Below are positions 52,843 through 61,484 of a DNA stretch of 64,000 nt, in pieces (position 1 is the stretch's first letter; each line of letters begins with the position of its first letter). The notes under the pieces were generated by a model. That model was given only the letters and a program-made list of their open reading frames with translations, ran no database searches and was not told where the DNA came from. The DNA lies in contig JAVWVS010000005.1 in NCBI GenBank assembly GCA_036666555.1, positions 32,403 through 96,402 on the forward strand. The letters run 5' to 3'. This DNA comes from UMGS1251 sp036666555. Lineage in GTDB: Bacteria > Bacillota > Clostridia > Lachnospirales > Lachnospiraceae. The position numbers were made by a program, and so were the translations under genes.

Positions 52843-54576
52843 ATGTTTAACAAGCTTAAAAAACTATTTAGTTACTACAAACCGTATAAATTTCTGTTTT
52901 TCAGTGATATGTTTTTTGCGATTATCGGAGCGGCGGTTGTGCTGATTATTCCGCTAATTGTGAGGTATATTACCAATGAGGTTGTTTATTTTGAAGCTAA
53001 GGGTGCGATGGATGCAATTGTGATGCTGGGTGGACTGATGCTTGGTCTGGTTTTGGTGGAATTTGGATGTAATTTTTACATTGCGTACTTCGGTCATGTG
53101 ATGGGTGCGAAAATGGAAGCGGATATGCGAAGTGATATTTTTGGACATTATCAGAAGTTGACATTTGCGTTCTACGATAATCAGAAAGTGGGTCATCTTC
53201 TTTCTAGAATTACCAGTGATTTATTTGATATCAGCGAGCTTTTACACCATGGACCAGAGGATTTGGTAATTTCGATTATTAAAATTGTGGGTTCTTTTTT
53301 GATTTTAATGACCGTAAATGTGAAGCTGGCTTTGATTGCCTTTGCTTTTATTCCGGCGATGTTGGTTTTTGCCCTTTATTATAATCGTAAGATGAAAAGT
53401 GCATTTCGGAGAAACCGTGCGAAAATTGCAGATATCAATAGCCAGATTGAGGACAGTCTATCGGGTATTCGCGTGGTGAAATCTTTTGCCAATGAAAATG
53501 AGGAAATGAAGAAATTTAACGTGGGCAATGATAGTTTTGTGGCGGCAAAACGTACTAGTTATAAATATATGGGAATATATAATTCTGGTCTGGGAGCAAT
53601 GAGTACGCTTATTACAGTGGTGGTTTTACTGGCGGGAGTGGTATTTCTGACGGATAAAAGCATTCAAGTGACGGATCTGATTACCTTTTTGTTGTATATT
53701 AACAATTTCACAGATCCTGTGAAAAAACTGGTTAGTTTTACAGAGCAGTTTCAAAATGGGTATTCCGGATTTGAGCGTTTCTTGGAAATCATTGCCATTG
53801 CACCGGATATTCAGGATGAAGCCGATGCGGTTTCCGTCAATGATTTAAAAGGTGATATTGAATTTCGAGAGGTGTCTTTTGGATATGGAGAGGAAACCAA
53901 GAAGGTATTTGAGCATATCAATTTAAAAGTCCATGCAGGAGATTACATGGCACTTGTAGGGCCATCCGGCGTGGGGAAAACAACTCTTTGTAGCTTAATC
54001 CCCAGATTTTACGAAGTGACAGAGGGTGCAGTTTTGATTGACGGAATAGACATCCGACATATGAAACTCAATGATTTGCGCAATCATATTGGAATTGTAC
54101 AACAAGATGTGTATTTATTTGCGGGAAGCGTAATGGATAATATTCGCTATGGAAAGCCGGAAGCAAGTGACGAAGAGGTCATTCGTGCGGCGAAAAATGC
54201 CAATGCCCACGAATTTATTATGGAATTTTCACAAGGCTATGATACCGATATTGGTCAACGGGGAGTTAAACTTTCGGGAGGCCAGAAACAGAGACTTTCC
54301 ATTGCCCGGGTATTTTTGAAAAACCCGCCGGTGCTTATTTTTGACGAGGCCACATCGGCACTTGACAATGAAAGTGAGCGAGTGGTACAGCAATCTTTAG
54401 AAAATCTGGCGAAGAACCGAACCACATTTGTGATTGCTCATCGATTGTCTACGATTCGTAATGCAGGAAAAATATTGGTGCTGACAGAAAATGGAATCGA
54501 AGAAGCCGGCACCCACGAAGAACTGCTTAAAAAAGAAGGTATTTATCAATCCCTTTATCAGATGCAATTTCGATAG
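52843..54576 (+). CDS. ABC exporter, fused permease-ATPase
   Basis: 577 residues. Six membrane helices (about 15-310) of the ABC exporter type, then the ATPase with Walker A VGPSGVGKTTLC, Q-loop VQQDVYLFAGS, signature LSGGQKQR and Walker B PVLIFDEATSALD followed by the H-loop IAHRLST. All ATPase motifs are intact, so it could act as a homodimer. Cargo is unknown (lipid, drug or peptide). The ribosome site AAGGAGAG is good. It stands alone between the REP-like hairpin and the DUF2156 gene. Confidence 0.92.
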   Translation: MFNKLKKLFSYYKPYKFLFFSDMFFAIIGAAVVLIIPLIVRYITNEVVYFEAKGAMDAIVMLGGLMLGLVLVEFGCNFYIAYFGHVMGAKMEADMRSDIFGHYQKLTFAFYDNQKVGHLLSRITSDLFDISELLHHGPEDLVISIIKIVGSFLILMTVNVKLALIAFAFIPAMLVFALYYNRKMKSAFRRNRAKIADINSQIEDSLSGIRVVKSFANENEEMKKFNVGNDSFVAAKRTSYKYMGIYNSGLGAMSTLITVVVLLAGVVFLTDKSIQVTDLITFLLYINNFTDPVKKLVSFTEQFQNGYSGFERFLEIIAIAPDIQDEADAVSVNDLKGDIEFREVSFGYGEETKKVFEHINLKVHAGDYMALVGPSGVGKTTLCSLIPRFYEVTEGAVLIDGIDIRHMKLNDLRNHIGIVQQDVYLFAGSVMDNIRYGKPEASDEEVIRAAKNANAHEFIMEFSQGYDTDIGQRGVKLSGGQKQRLSIARVFLKNPPVLIFDEATSALDNESERVVQQSLENLAKNRTTFVIAHRLSTIRNAGKILVLTENGIEEAGTHEELLKKEGIYQSLYQMQFR

Positions 54577-54655
54577 GGAGTGACAAAGAAGAATAAGATA
54601 TGATATACTAATAGTCATATATTTTTGATGTAAAAGACTTAAAGGGGAATTCGAT

Positions 54656-55552
54656 ATGGAAGAAATTATGTTTAAAAGACCGGAACTAGAAGATAAAGAA
54701 GTGATTGATATGTATTTTAAAACATACCCAAGCAGAAGTTGTGAACGCACATTTGTAAACGTATTTTTGTGGTCCAGACATTATCACGTAGGGTATGCCA
54801 TTGTGGAAAACACACTGGTATTTAAAGATGAAACCGAAGCGATTTCGTTCTCATATCCGGCAGGAAAACCGGAGGATGTAAAACAAGCATTGGAAACCTT
54901 GATGCAATACAGCGAAGAAAAAGGCTATCCGTTCCAGCTTTATCATGTGACAAAAGAAAGTTTTGCCCAGTTAAATGAATGGTATCCGGATGTTTTTCAA
55001 GTGGAATATGATAGAGATTATGCGGATTATGTGTATGAATCTGAAAAACTTGCCACACTGTCTGGAAAAAAATTACACAGTAAGCGAAATCATATTAATA
55101 AATTTCAGTTAGTTTATAGTGATTGGAGTTATGAAAAACTTTCCCAGGAAAATGTGGAAGAATGCTTTCAAATGGCACTCAAATGGAGGACGGACAATGG
55201 ATGCGAAGAGGATCCGGAGAAAAATGCCGAAATGTGTGTGACTCTTAATTCTTTACGATTATTTGAAGAATTGGAGCAAATCGGAGGAATTCTAAGAGTT
55301 CATGGTGAAATCGTGGCATTTACTATGGGAGAACCACTGTGTGAAGATACCTTTGTGGTGCATATTGAAAAAGCATTTCCGGATATCGATGGGGCTTATC
55401 CTATGATCAATCAACAATTTGTACAGCATGAATGTATGAATTATCAATATGTGAATCGAGAAGAAGATACCGGTGCAGAGGGACTGCGAAAAGCAAAATT
55501 ATCGTACAAACCGATTTTTTTAGAAGAAAAAGGAATTGTAACAAGAAAATAG
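54656..55552 (+). CDS. DUF2156 (GNAT-like) protein
   Basis: 298 residues. The opening MFKRPELEDKEVIDMYFKTYPSRSCERTFVNVFLW, the LSGKKLHSKRNHINKF motif in the middle and the late NREEDTGAEGLRKAKLSYKP are typical of the DUF2156 / phosphatidylglycerol lysyltransferase C-terminal-like fold of clostridia. It lacks the membrane half of MprF. It may transfer an aminoacyl or other acyl group, but no substrate is known. ATG at 54656 follows AAGGGG. Confidence 0.85.
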   Translation: MEEIMFKRPELEDKEVIDMYFKTYPSRSCERTFVNVFLWSRHYHVGYAIVENTLVFKDETEAISFSYPAGKPEDVKQALETLMQYSEEKGYPFQLYHVTKESFAQLNEWYPDVFQVEYDRDYADYVYESEKLATLSGKKLHSKRNHINKFQLVYSDWSYEKLSQENVEECFQMALKWRTDNGCEEDPEKNAEMCVTLNSLRLFEELEQIGGILRVHGEIVAFTMGEPLCEDTFVVHIEKAFPDIDGAYPMINQQFVQHECMNYQYVNREEDTGAEGLRKAKLSYKPIFLEEKGIVTRK

Positions 55553-55576
55553 AATCCAAACATGAGGAGTAATACA

Positions 55577-56770
55577 ATGATATCAAAAAAAATGGAAAAT
55601 ATGGTGGCGAATAGCTCTGCAATTCGCGCAATGTTCGAAGAGGGAAATCGTCTGGCAGCCATCTATGGAAAAGAAAATGTCTATGATTTTAGTTTGGGAA
55701 ATCCCAATGTTCCGGCACCGGAAGCAGTCAAAACAGCAATTAAGGAAATCTTAGATACGGAAGATTCCATATTAGTGCATGGATACACCAACAGCAATGC
55801 CGGATATGAAGAGGTAAGAAGTGCTGTGGCAACGTCGTTGAATCAAAGATTTGGAACATCTTTTGGGTCCAACAATATTACCATGACGGTAGGTGCTGCA
55901 GGAGGATTAAATGTCATTTTGAAAACACTTTTAAATCCGGGAGATGAAGTGATTGTCTTTGCTCCCTATTTTGGTGAATATAGAAGCTATGTATCTAATT
56001 TTGACGGTGTATTGGTGGAAATATCTCCGAATACCAAAGACTTTCAACCAAGATTGGATGAATTTGAGACAAAGATTACAGCCAAAACAAAGGCAGTGAT
56101 TATTAATACGCCCAATAATCCCACCGGTGTTGTCTATTCGGAAGAAACCATCAAGAAATTGGCAGTAATTATGGAGCGTAAACAAAAAGAACTGGGAACG
56201 GATATTTACCTTATATCGGATGAGCCTTATCGGGAATTGGTTTATGATGGAATCGAAGTTCCCTATCTTACCAAATATTATGACAATACCATTGTTGCAT
56301 ATTCTTACAGCAAATCCCTATCACTCCCAGGTGAGAGAATCGGATATTTGGTGATCAGTGATGATGTAAAGGATAGTGAACTGGTGAATGGGGCCGCCAG
56401 CGTGGCAAATCGCATCCTTGGATTTGTGAATGCTCCTACGTTACAACAAAGAGTAGTGGCAAAATGTTTAAATGAAAAAACAGACATTTCTTACTATAAC
56501 AGAAATAGAGAGACCTTATATAAAGGGTTGACGGAGTGTGGATTCCAGTGTATCAAACCACAGGGAGCATTTTATCTGTTTGTAAAATCTCCGTTGGAAG
56601 ATGAAAAAGCATTTTGTGCAAATGCAAAAAAACACCACCTGCTTATAGTTCCGGGAAGCTCCTTTGGGTGTCCGGGATACGTGCGAATGGCATATTGTGT
56701 TGCTTATGAAACTATTGTAAATGCAATTCCAAAATTTGAGGATCTGGCAAATGAATACAAATCTATTTGA
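55577..56770 (+). CDS. PLP-dependent aminotransferase (class I)
   Basis: About 397 residues, fold type I. Motifs: YDFSLGNPNVPAPEAV, INTPNNPTGVVYSEE, DEPYRELVYDG and the PLP lysine in YSYSKSLSLPGERIGYL. It resembles the aspartate/aromatic aminotransferase-like group; the substrate is uncertain. The ATG at 55577 follows GAGGAG; an ATG five codons earlier has no site. It overlaps hisC by 20 bases, so the two are translated together. Confidence 0.9.
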   Translation: MISKKMENMVANSSAIRAMFEEGNRLAAIYGKENVYDFSLGNPNVPAPEAVKTAIKEILDTEDSILVHGYTNSNAGYEEVRSAVATSLNQRFGTSFGSNNITMTVGAAGGLNVILKTLLNPGDEVIVFAPYFGEYRSYVSNFDGVLVEISPNTKDFQPRLDEFETKITAKTKAVIINTPNNPTGVVYSEETIKKLAVIMERKQKELGTDIYLISDEPYRELVYDGIEVPYLTKYYDNTIVAYSYSKSLSLPGERIGYLVISDDVKDSELVNGAASVANRILGFVNAPTLQQRVVAKCLNEKTDISYYNRNRETLYKGLTECGFQCIKPQGAFYLFVKSPLEDEKAFCANAKKHHLLIVPGSSFGCPGYVRMAYCVAYETIVNAIPKFEDLANEYKSI

Positions 56771-57809
56771 AAATAATATTCGGAAAACAAACCCCTATGT
56801 TCCCGGGGAACAACCGAAAAACAATGTAATCAAATTAAATACAAATGAAAATCCATACCCACCGGCACCCGGTGTAGGAAAGGCCTTAAAGGAGCTGGAT
56901 GTAGAACGTATGCGCTTGTACCCGGATCCTACCGCAGAACTGCTAGTAAAGGAATTGGCACATTTTCATCAAGTGAAACCGGAACAGGTATTCGTTGGAG
57001 TTGGCTCCGATGACGTATTAGCCATGTGTTTTTTAACCTTTTTCAACTCGAAAAAACCAATTTTATTTCCGGAAACTACCTACTCCTTTTACAAAGTGTG
57101 GGCAGAATTGTATCGCATACCATATGAATGTCCGAAAGTAGACGCGGATTTTAAAATCTGTGCGGCAGACTATTATCAGGACAATGGCGGGGTCATATTT
57201 CCCAATCCAAATGCACCTACGGCTATTTATGAGGATTTAGATTTTGTAGAGGATATCATCAAACATAATCCGGATGTGATTGTCATTGTGGATGAAGCTT
57301 ATATTGACTTCGCAGGACCATCTGCACTTGCTTTGATTGATCAATATGAGAATCTGATTGTGGTGCAGACTTTTTCCAAGGCACGTTCCATGGCAGGTAT
57401 GCGAATTGGTTATGCCATTGCTAATCAGAAGCTGATTGCGTATCTAAATGATGTGAAATATTCATTTAATTCATATACCATGGATATGACATCACTGATT
57501 TGTGGTGCGGAATCCGTTAAAGATCAGGAATATTTTGAAGAAACTACCCATAAAATTATCGAAACAAGAGAATGGGCAAAGCAGGAATTAAAAAAACTGG
57601 GGTTTGTGTTTCCGGACGCAAAAGCCAACTTTATTTTTGCATCCCATCCCAATTACGATGCAAAACATATCTTCGAAGAGCTGAAAAAAAATAACATTTA
57701 TGTTCGCTATTTTCCTGGGGAAAAGACCGGACAATATCTCAGAATTACAATTGGAACAAGAGAAGAAATGACACAACTGTTTGCATTTTTGAAAAAATAT
57801 ATGAAATAA
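56751..57809 (+). CDS. hisC: Histidinol-phosphate aminotransferase
   Basis: About 352 residues. KLNTNENPYPPAPGV at the start, FPNPNAPTAIYED, DEAYIDFAG and the PLP lysine in VQTFSKARSMAGMRIGYA mark HisC. It converts imidazole acetol phosphate to histidinol phosphate and may also serve aromatic amino acids. It is away from any other his gene in this window. The ATG at 56751 lies inside the previous gene and follows GAGG. Confidence 0.9.
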   Translation: MNTNLFENNIRKTNPYVPGEQPKNNVIKLNTNENPYPPAPGVGKALKELDVERMRLYPDPTAELLVKELAHFHQVKPEQVFVGVGSDDVLAMCFLTFFNSKKPILFPETTYSFYKVWAELYRIPYECPKVDADFKICAADYYQDNGGVIFPNPNAPTAIYEDLDFVEDIIKHNPDVIVIVDEAYIDFAGPSALALIDQYENLIVVQTFSKARSMAGMRIGYAIANQKLIAYLNDVKYSFNSYTMDMTSLICGAESVKDQEYFEETTHKIIETREWAKQELKKLGFVFPDAKANFIFASHPNYDAKHIFEELKKNNIYVRYFPGEKTGQYLRITIGTREEMTQLFAFLKKYMK

Positions 57810-57824
57810 AGAGGATAAGACCAT

Positions 57825-58334
57825 ATGGTACAATCATTAATTAATTGGTTTATAGGAACACTTGGTGGAAAAGTAGGAAAAGAATTTATTGTATTCATCA
57901 TATCCATGGTGCCCATTTTAGAATTAAGGGGAGGGCTGTTGGCAGCAGGTCCTGCCATTTTAAACGTAGAAATGTGGAGAGCGATTCCCATTTGCATTAT
58001 CGGAAATCTTCTCCCGATTCCCTTTATCTTGTTATTGATTACTCCCATTTTCAATTGGATGAAAGGAACTAAAAAATTAAAACCAATGGTAGAAAAATTG
58101 GAAGCAAAAGCGATGAGCAAAAGTGATAAAATTGAAAAATATGAATTCTGGGGCTTAGTCATCTTTGTCGGAATTCCGCTTCCGGGAACCGGAGCATGGA
58201 CCGGGGCACTGATTGCATCTTTGCTGGGAGTGAAATTTAAAAAGGCATTTCCGGCCATTATATTAGGAGTATGTGGTGCGGCATTTATTATGACGATTTT
58301 GTCCTATACGATTCTGGGTTCCATATTTGGATAG
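57825..58334 (+). CDS. Small multidrug export family (COG2426) membrane protein
   Basis: 169 residues with about four helices. EFIVFIISMVPILELRGGLLA near the start and FVGIPLPGTGAWTGALIASLLG are the family signature (Sm_multidrug_ex, PF06695). The name comes from a weak drug-resistance link; the real function is unknown. The inverted-repeat glycine motifs suggest a DedA-like reentrant transporter fold. It follows hisC by 15 bases, and the regulator gene begins 11 bases after it. Confidence 0.85.
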   Translation: MVQSLINWFIGTLGGKVGKEFIVFIISMVPILELRGGLLAAGPAILNVEMWRAIPICIIGNLLPIPFILLLITPIFNWMKGTKKLKPMVEKLEAKAMSKSDKIEKYEFWGLVIFVGIPLPGTGAWTGALIASLLGVKFKKAFPAIILGVCGAAFIMTILSYTILGSIFG

Positions 58335-58345
58335 GAGTGGTCAAA

Positions 58346-59188
58346 ATGGAGTTTAGCCATGAACTTGTCATCCCCAATGAAGATTTGCCATTTCGGATGT
58401 TCCTTTTTGAGGGGAAAAACGGAAATTATGTACGGGAAAAACACTGGCACCGGTCAGTGGAAATTTTTGCGGTTTTTGATGGAGACATTGATTTTTTTAT
58501 AAATTCGCAGGAATATTTGCTACATCCGGGAGATTTTATGCTGGTGAATTCGAATGAAATTCATTCCATTCAATCACCACATGCAAATGAGACTATTGTG
58601 CTGCAAATCCCTTTACATGTTTTTGAAAAATACTATACAGAGGAAAACTTTATTCGATTTTCCCATAGTGCCAGAATACAGGATGAACAAGTGACGAAAC
58701 TGGTAGCAGAAATGTATCAGACATATTGTGTTCATAAGTATGGATATGAGCTGAAAGTGGAAAGTCAATTTTATCTGTTGATGTATCTGTTGGTCACGAA
58801 ATATCGGGAAACGGAAGTGAATCCGGATCTGGTTAGACATAGTAAAAAATTAACGAAACTTTCTACTATCACGGGATATATTAGGGACAACTACACGAAG
58901 GAAATGTCGTTAGAAAGTCTTGCTGGAATTTTCGGGTATTCTTCCGCGTACTTGTCCAGAATGTTTCAAAAATATGCGAAAACCAATTATAAAGCCTATC
59001 TTCAAAGCGTGCGGGTGGAATATGCATATAAAGAATTGGCAAATACCGATAATACCATTAGTGATATTGCACTAAACAACGGATTTCCTAATAGCAAAGC
59101 ATTTTCAAAAGCCTTTCAAAAGAAATATGGAATGCTTCCGAGTATTTACCGAAAGAATAGAAAAGGACAAGAAAGTGACATTGATTAG
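58346..59188 (+). CDS. AraC-family transcriptional regulator with cupin sensor
   Basis: About 280 residues. The N-terminal cupin (about 10-100, VREKHWHRSVEIFAVFDGD, HPGDFMLVNSNEIHS) likely senses a sugar. The C-terminal double helix-turn-helix has MSLESLAGIFGYSSAYLSRMFQKY and DIALNNGFPNSKAFSKAFQKKYG. It lies just upstream of, and on the same strand as, the DUF4867-isomerase-kinase genes, so it probably activates them. The ATG at 58346 follows AGGAG. Confidence 0.9.
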   Translation: MEFSHELVIPNEDLPFRMFLFEGKNGNYVREKHWHRSVEIFAVFDGDIDFFINSQEYLLHPGDFMLVNSNEIHSIQSPHANETIVLQIPLHVFEKYYTEENFIRFSHSARIQDEQVTKLVAEMYQTYCVHKYGYELKVESQFYLLMYLLVTKYRETEVNPDLVRHSKKLTKLSTITGYIRDNYTKEMSLESLAGIFGYSSAYLSRMFQKYAKTNYKAYLQSVRVEYAYKELANTDNTISDIALNNGFPNSKAFSKAFQKKYGMLPSIYRKNRKGQESDID

Positions 59189-59200
59189 CCAAAATTTTGG
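59189..59200. promoter_or_regulatory. 12-bp palindrome before the DUF4867 cluster
   Basis: CCAAAATTTTGG is a perfect palindrome starting at the base after the regulator stop and 79 bases before the DUF4867 start. It could be a binding site. AraC proteins usually prefer direct repeats, so a different binder or chance is possible. Confidence 0.35.
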
Positions 59201-59278
59201 TCGATAATTATAAAAATGCTTGGTAGAATAGCCTTATAAGAAACAAAGTAGACAAAAAAGTTTCTAGGAGGAACCAAG

Positions 59279-59917
59279 ATGAAAATTCAAAATGTAGCAG
59301 ATGCTGCCTTTGGAAAGTATGGAAAAATACTGGAAGGATATGATGTCAGCAGATTATTAAAAGAAATGGAACATACCCCCCTTTCTAAAGATGTGATTTA
59401 CGTCCCATCGGTAGAGGAATTAGAGGTGTTACCGGTTGAAAAAGAATTTCGAGACCGTGGATACGGTGGTCTCCCGATTCAAATCGGGTATTGTAATGGA
59501 GATAACAGGCAGTTAAATGCTTTGGAATATCACCGTTCCTCCGAAGTGAATATTGCAGTGACGGATATGATATTACTCATAGGAGCACAGCAAGATATCA
59601 AGGCGGATTACACTTATGATACTTCTTTCGTTGAGGCGTTTTTAGTTCCAGCTGGTACGGTGGTGGAAGTATATGCAACCACACTTCATTATGCGCCATG
59701 CACTGCAGTAGAAGGTGGCTTTCGATGTGTGGTCATCTTACCGAAAGGAACGAATACAAAACTGAATAGAACACCGGAAAATGACGGAGAAGACCGATTA
59801 TTGACAGCAACGAATAAATGGCTTATTGCGCATAAGGATGCAAAGATAGCAGGTGCATTTAACGGGTTAATCGGAGATAATATCACATTAGCAAGAAATG
59901 AAAGTGGAGGAAAATAA
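59279..59917 (+). CDS. DUF4867 family protein
   Basis: 212 residues. It looks like a cupin-type beta-sandwich: QIGYCNGDNRQLNALEYHRSSEVNIAV, FLVPAGTVVEVYATTLHYAPC and GFRCVVILPKGTN resemble cupin strands with His and Glu in metal-binding positions. It belongs, from recollection, to DUF4867, which has no assigned function. The position between a sugar regulator and a sugar isomerase and kinase suggests a sugar isomerase, epimerase or mutarotase role. The ribosome site TAGGAGG is strong. The next start is one base after its stop. Confidence 0.75.
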   Translation: MKIQNVADAAFGKYGKILEGYDVSRLLKEMEHTPLSKDVIYVPSVEELEVLPVEKEFRDRGYGGLPIQIGYCNGDNRQLNALEYHRSSEVNIAVTDMILLIGAQQDIKADYTYDTSFVEAFLVPAGTVVEVYATTLHYAPCTAVEGGFRCVVILPKGTNTKLNRTPENDGEDRLLTATNKWLIAHKDAKIAGAFNGLIGDNITLARNESGGK

Positions 59918-59918
59918 A

Positions 59919-61403
59919 ATGAACAATATGCCAAAAGTAAAAGTGGGAATCGTAGCAGTAAGCAGGGATTGTTTTCCGGAAAGCCTATCAGTATCCAGAA
60001 GAGAAGCATTGATTAAGGCTTATGAAGAAAAATACGGGCAGGCAGATATCTATGAATGTCCGGTGTGCATCGTAGAAAGCGAACTACATATGGTGAAAGC
60101 GTTGGAAGATATCAAAGCGGCCGGATGTAATGCATTGGTAGTCTATCTTGGTAATTTTGGTCCGGAGATTGCAGAAACGTTACTGGCCAAACATTTTGAT
60201 GGACCTAAAATGTTCGTGGCTGCGGCAGAAGAAACCGGTGACAATCTATGTCAGGGACGTGGAGATGCTTATTGTGGGATGCTGAATGCAAGTTATAATT
60301 TAAAACTTCGCAATGTACAAGCTTATATCCCTGAATATCCAGTGGGTACAGCATCAGAATGTGCAGATATGATCCATGAATTTCTTCCTATTGCACGGGC
60401 AGTGGTTGGACTTGCCAGTTTGAAAATCATTAGTTTTGGACCTCGTCCACTAAATTTCCTGGCTTGTAATGCACCGATTAAACAGCTCTATAATTTAGGC
60501 GTTGAAATAGAAGAAAATTCCGAACTGGATTTATTTGAAGCATTTAAGAATCATGCAGGGGACGAGAGAATTCCGGTTATCGTAAAAGAGATGGAAGAAG
60601 AACTGGGTACCGGAAATAAAAAACCGGAAATATTGGAAAAACTTGCGCAATATGAATTGACCTTAAAAGATTGGGTGGAAGTACATAAAGGCTATAGAGA
60701 ATATGTTGCGATTGCCGGAAAATGCTGGCCAGCATTCCAAACACAGTTTGGGTTTGTTCCTTGCTATGTCAACAGTCGTTTGACGGCACAAGGGATTCCG
60801 GTATCCTGCGAAGTAGATATCTACGGTGCACTCAGCGAATTTATCGGAGCAGTTGTAAGTGATGACGTTGTCACATTGCTGGATATTAATAATACAGTGC
60901 CAAATGACATGTATCAAACAGATATAAAAGAAAAATTCAATTATACACAGCAAGATACATTCATGGGATTCCACTGTGGAAATACCGCTTCCAAAAAATT
61001 ATCTTTTTGTGAAATGAAATACCAGATGATTATGGCAAGAGCATTGCCGCAAGAAGTTACACAGGGAACATTAGAAGGAGATATCGTACCCGGTGACATT
61101 ACCTTTTTCAGACTTCAAAGTACAGCAGACTGCAAACTTCGCGCCTATATAGCTCAAGGGGAAGTACTTCCGGTCGCTACCAGATCCTTTGGCTCCATTG
61201 GAATCTTTGCCATTCCGGAAATGGGCAGATTCTATCGCCACGTTTTGATTGAAGGGAATTACCCTCATCACGGCGCAGTTGCATTTGGCAATTTTGGAAA
61301 AACACTTTATGAAGTATTTAAGTACATTGGCGTAGAAGTGGATGAAATTGGATACAACCAACCGAAGGGCGTAAGATACAAAACGGAAAACCCATTTTCA
61401 TAA
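59919..61403 (+). CDS. L-fucose/L-arabinose isomerase-family protein
   Basis: About 494 residues. The N-terminal KVKVGIVAVSRDCFPESLS, the Rossmann-like middle region (NALVVYLGNFGPEIAETLL; KIISFGPRPLNFLACN) and the C-terminal half (CEVDIYGALSEFIG, DTFMGFHCGNTASKKL) follow the FucI/AraA fold. It should interconvert an aldose and a ketose; which pair is not evident. The ATG at 59919 follows GTGGAGG inside the DUF4867 end, so the two are coupled. Confidence 0.85.
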   Translation: MNNMPKVKVGIVAVSRDCFPESLSVSRREALIKAYEEKYGQADIYECPVCIVESELHMVKALEDIKAAGCNALVVYLGNFGPEIAETLLAKHFDGPKMFVAAAEETGDNLCQGRGDAYCGMLNASYNLKLRNVQAYIPEYPVGTASECADMIHEFLPIARAVVGLASLKIISFGPRPLNFLACNAPIKQLYNLGVEIEENSELDLFEAFKNHAGDERIPVIVKEMEEELGTGNKKPEILEKLAQYELTLKDWVEVHKGYREYVAIAGKCWPAFQTQFGFVPCYVNSRLTAQGIPVSCEVDIYGALSEFIGAVVSDDVVTLLDINNTVPNDMYQTDIKEKFNYTQQDTFMGFHCGNTASKKLSFCEMKYQMIMARALPQEVTQGTLEGDIVPGDITFFRLQSTADCKLRAYIAQGEVLPVATRSFGSIGIFAIPEMGRFYRHVLIEGNYPHHGAVAFGNFGKTLYEVFKYIGVEVDEIGYNQPKGVRYKTENPFS

Positions 61404-61437
61404 AAATAAAAACAGCACATCACACAATACTGGAAGG

Positions 61438-61464
61438 CCTGTAAGCGTAAGCATTGCAGGTTTT
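61438..61464 (+). terminator. GNRA-loop hairpin between isomerase and kinase genes
   Basis: CCTGTAAGC and GCATTGCAGG pair with one bulged A and a GTAA tetraloop, followed by TTTTC. It could lower kinase expression or mark an mRNA processing point. Confidence 0.4.
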
Positions 61465-61484
61465 CTGCATAAGGAGGAAAATAG

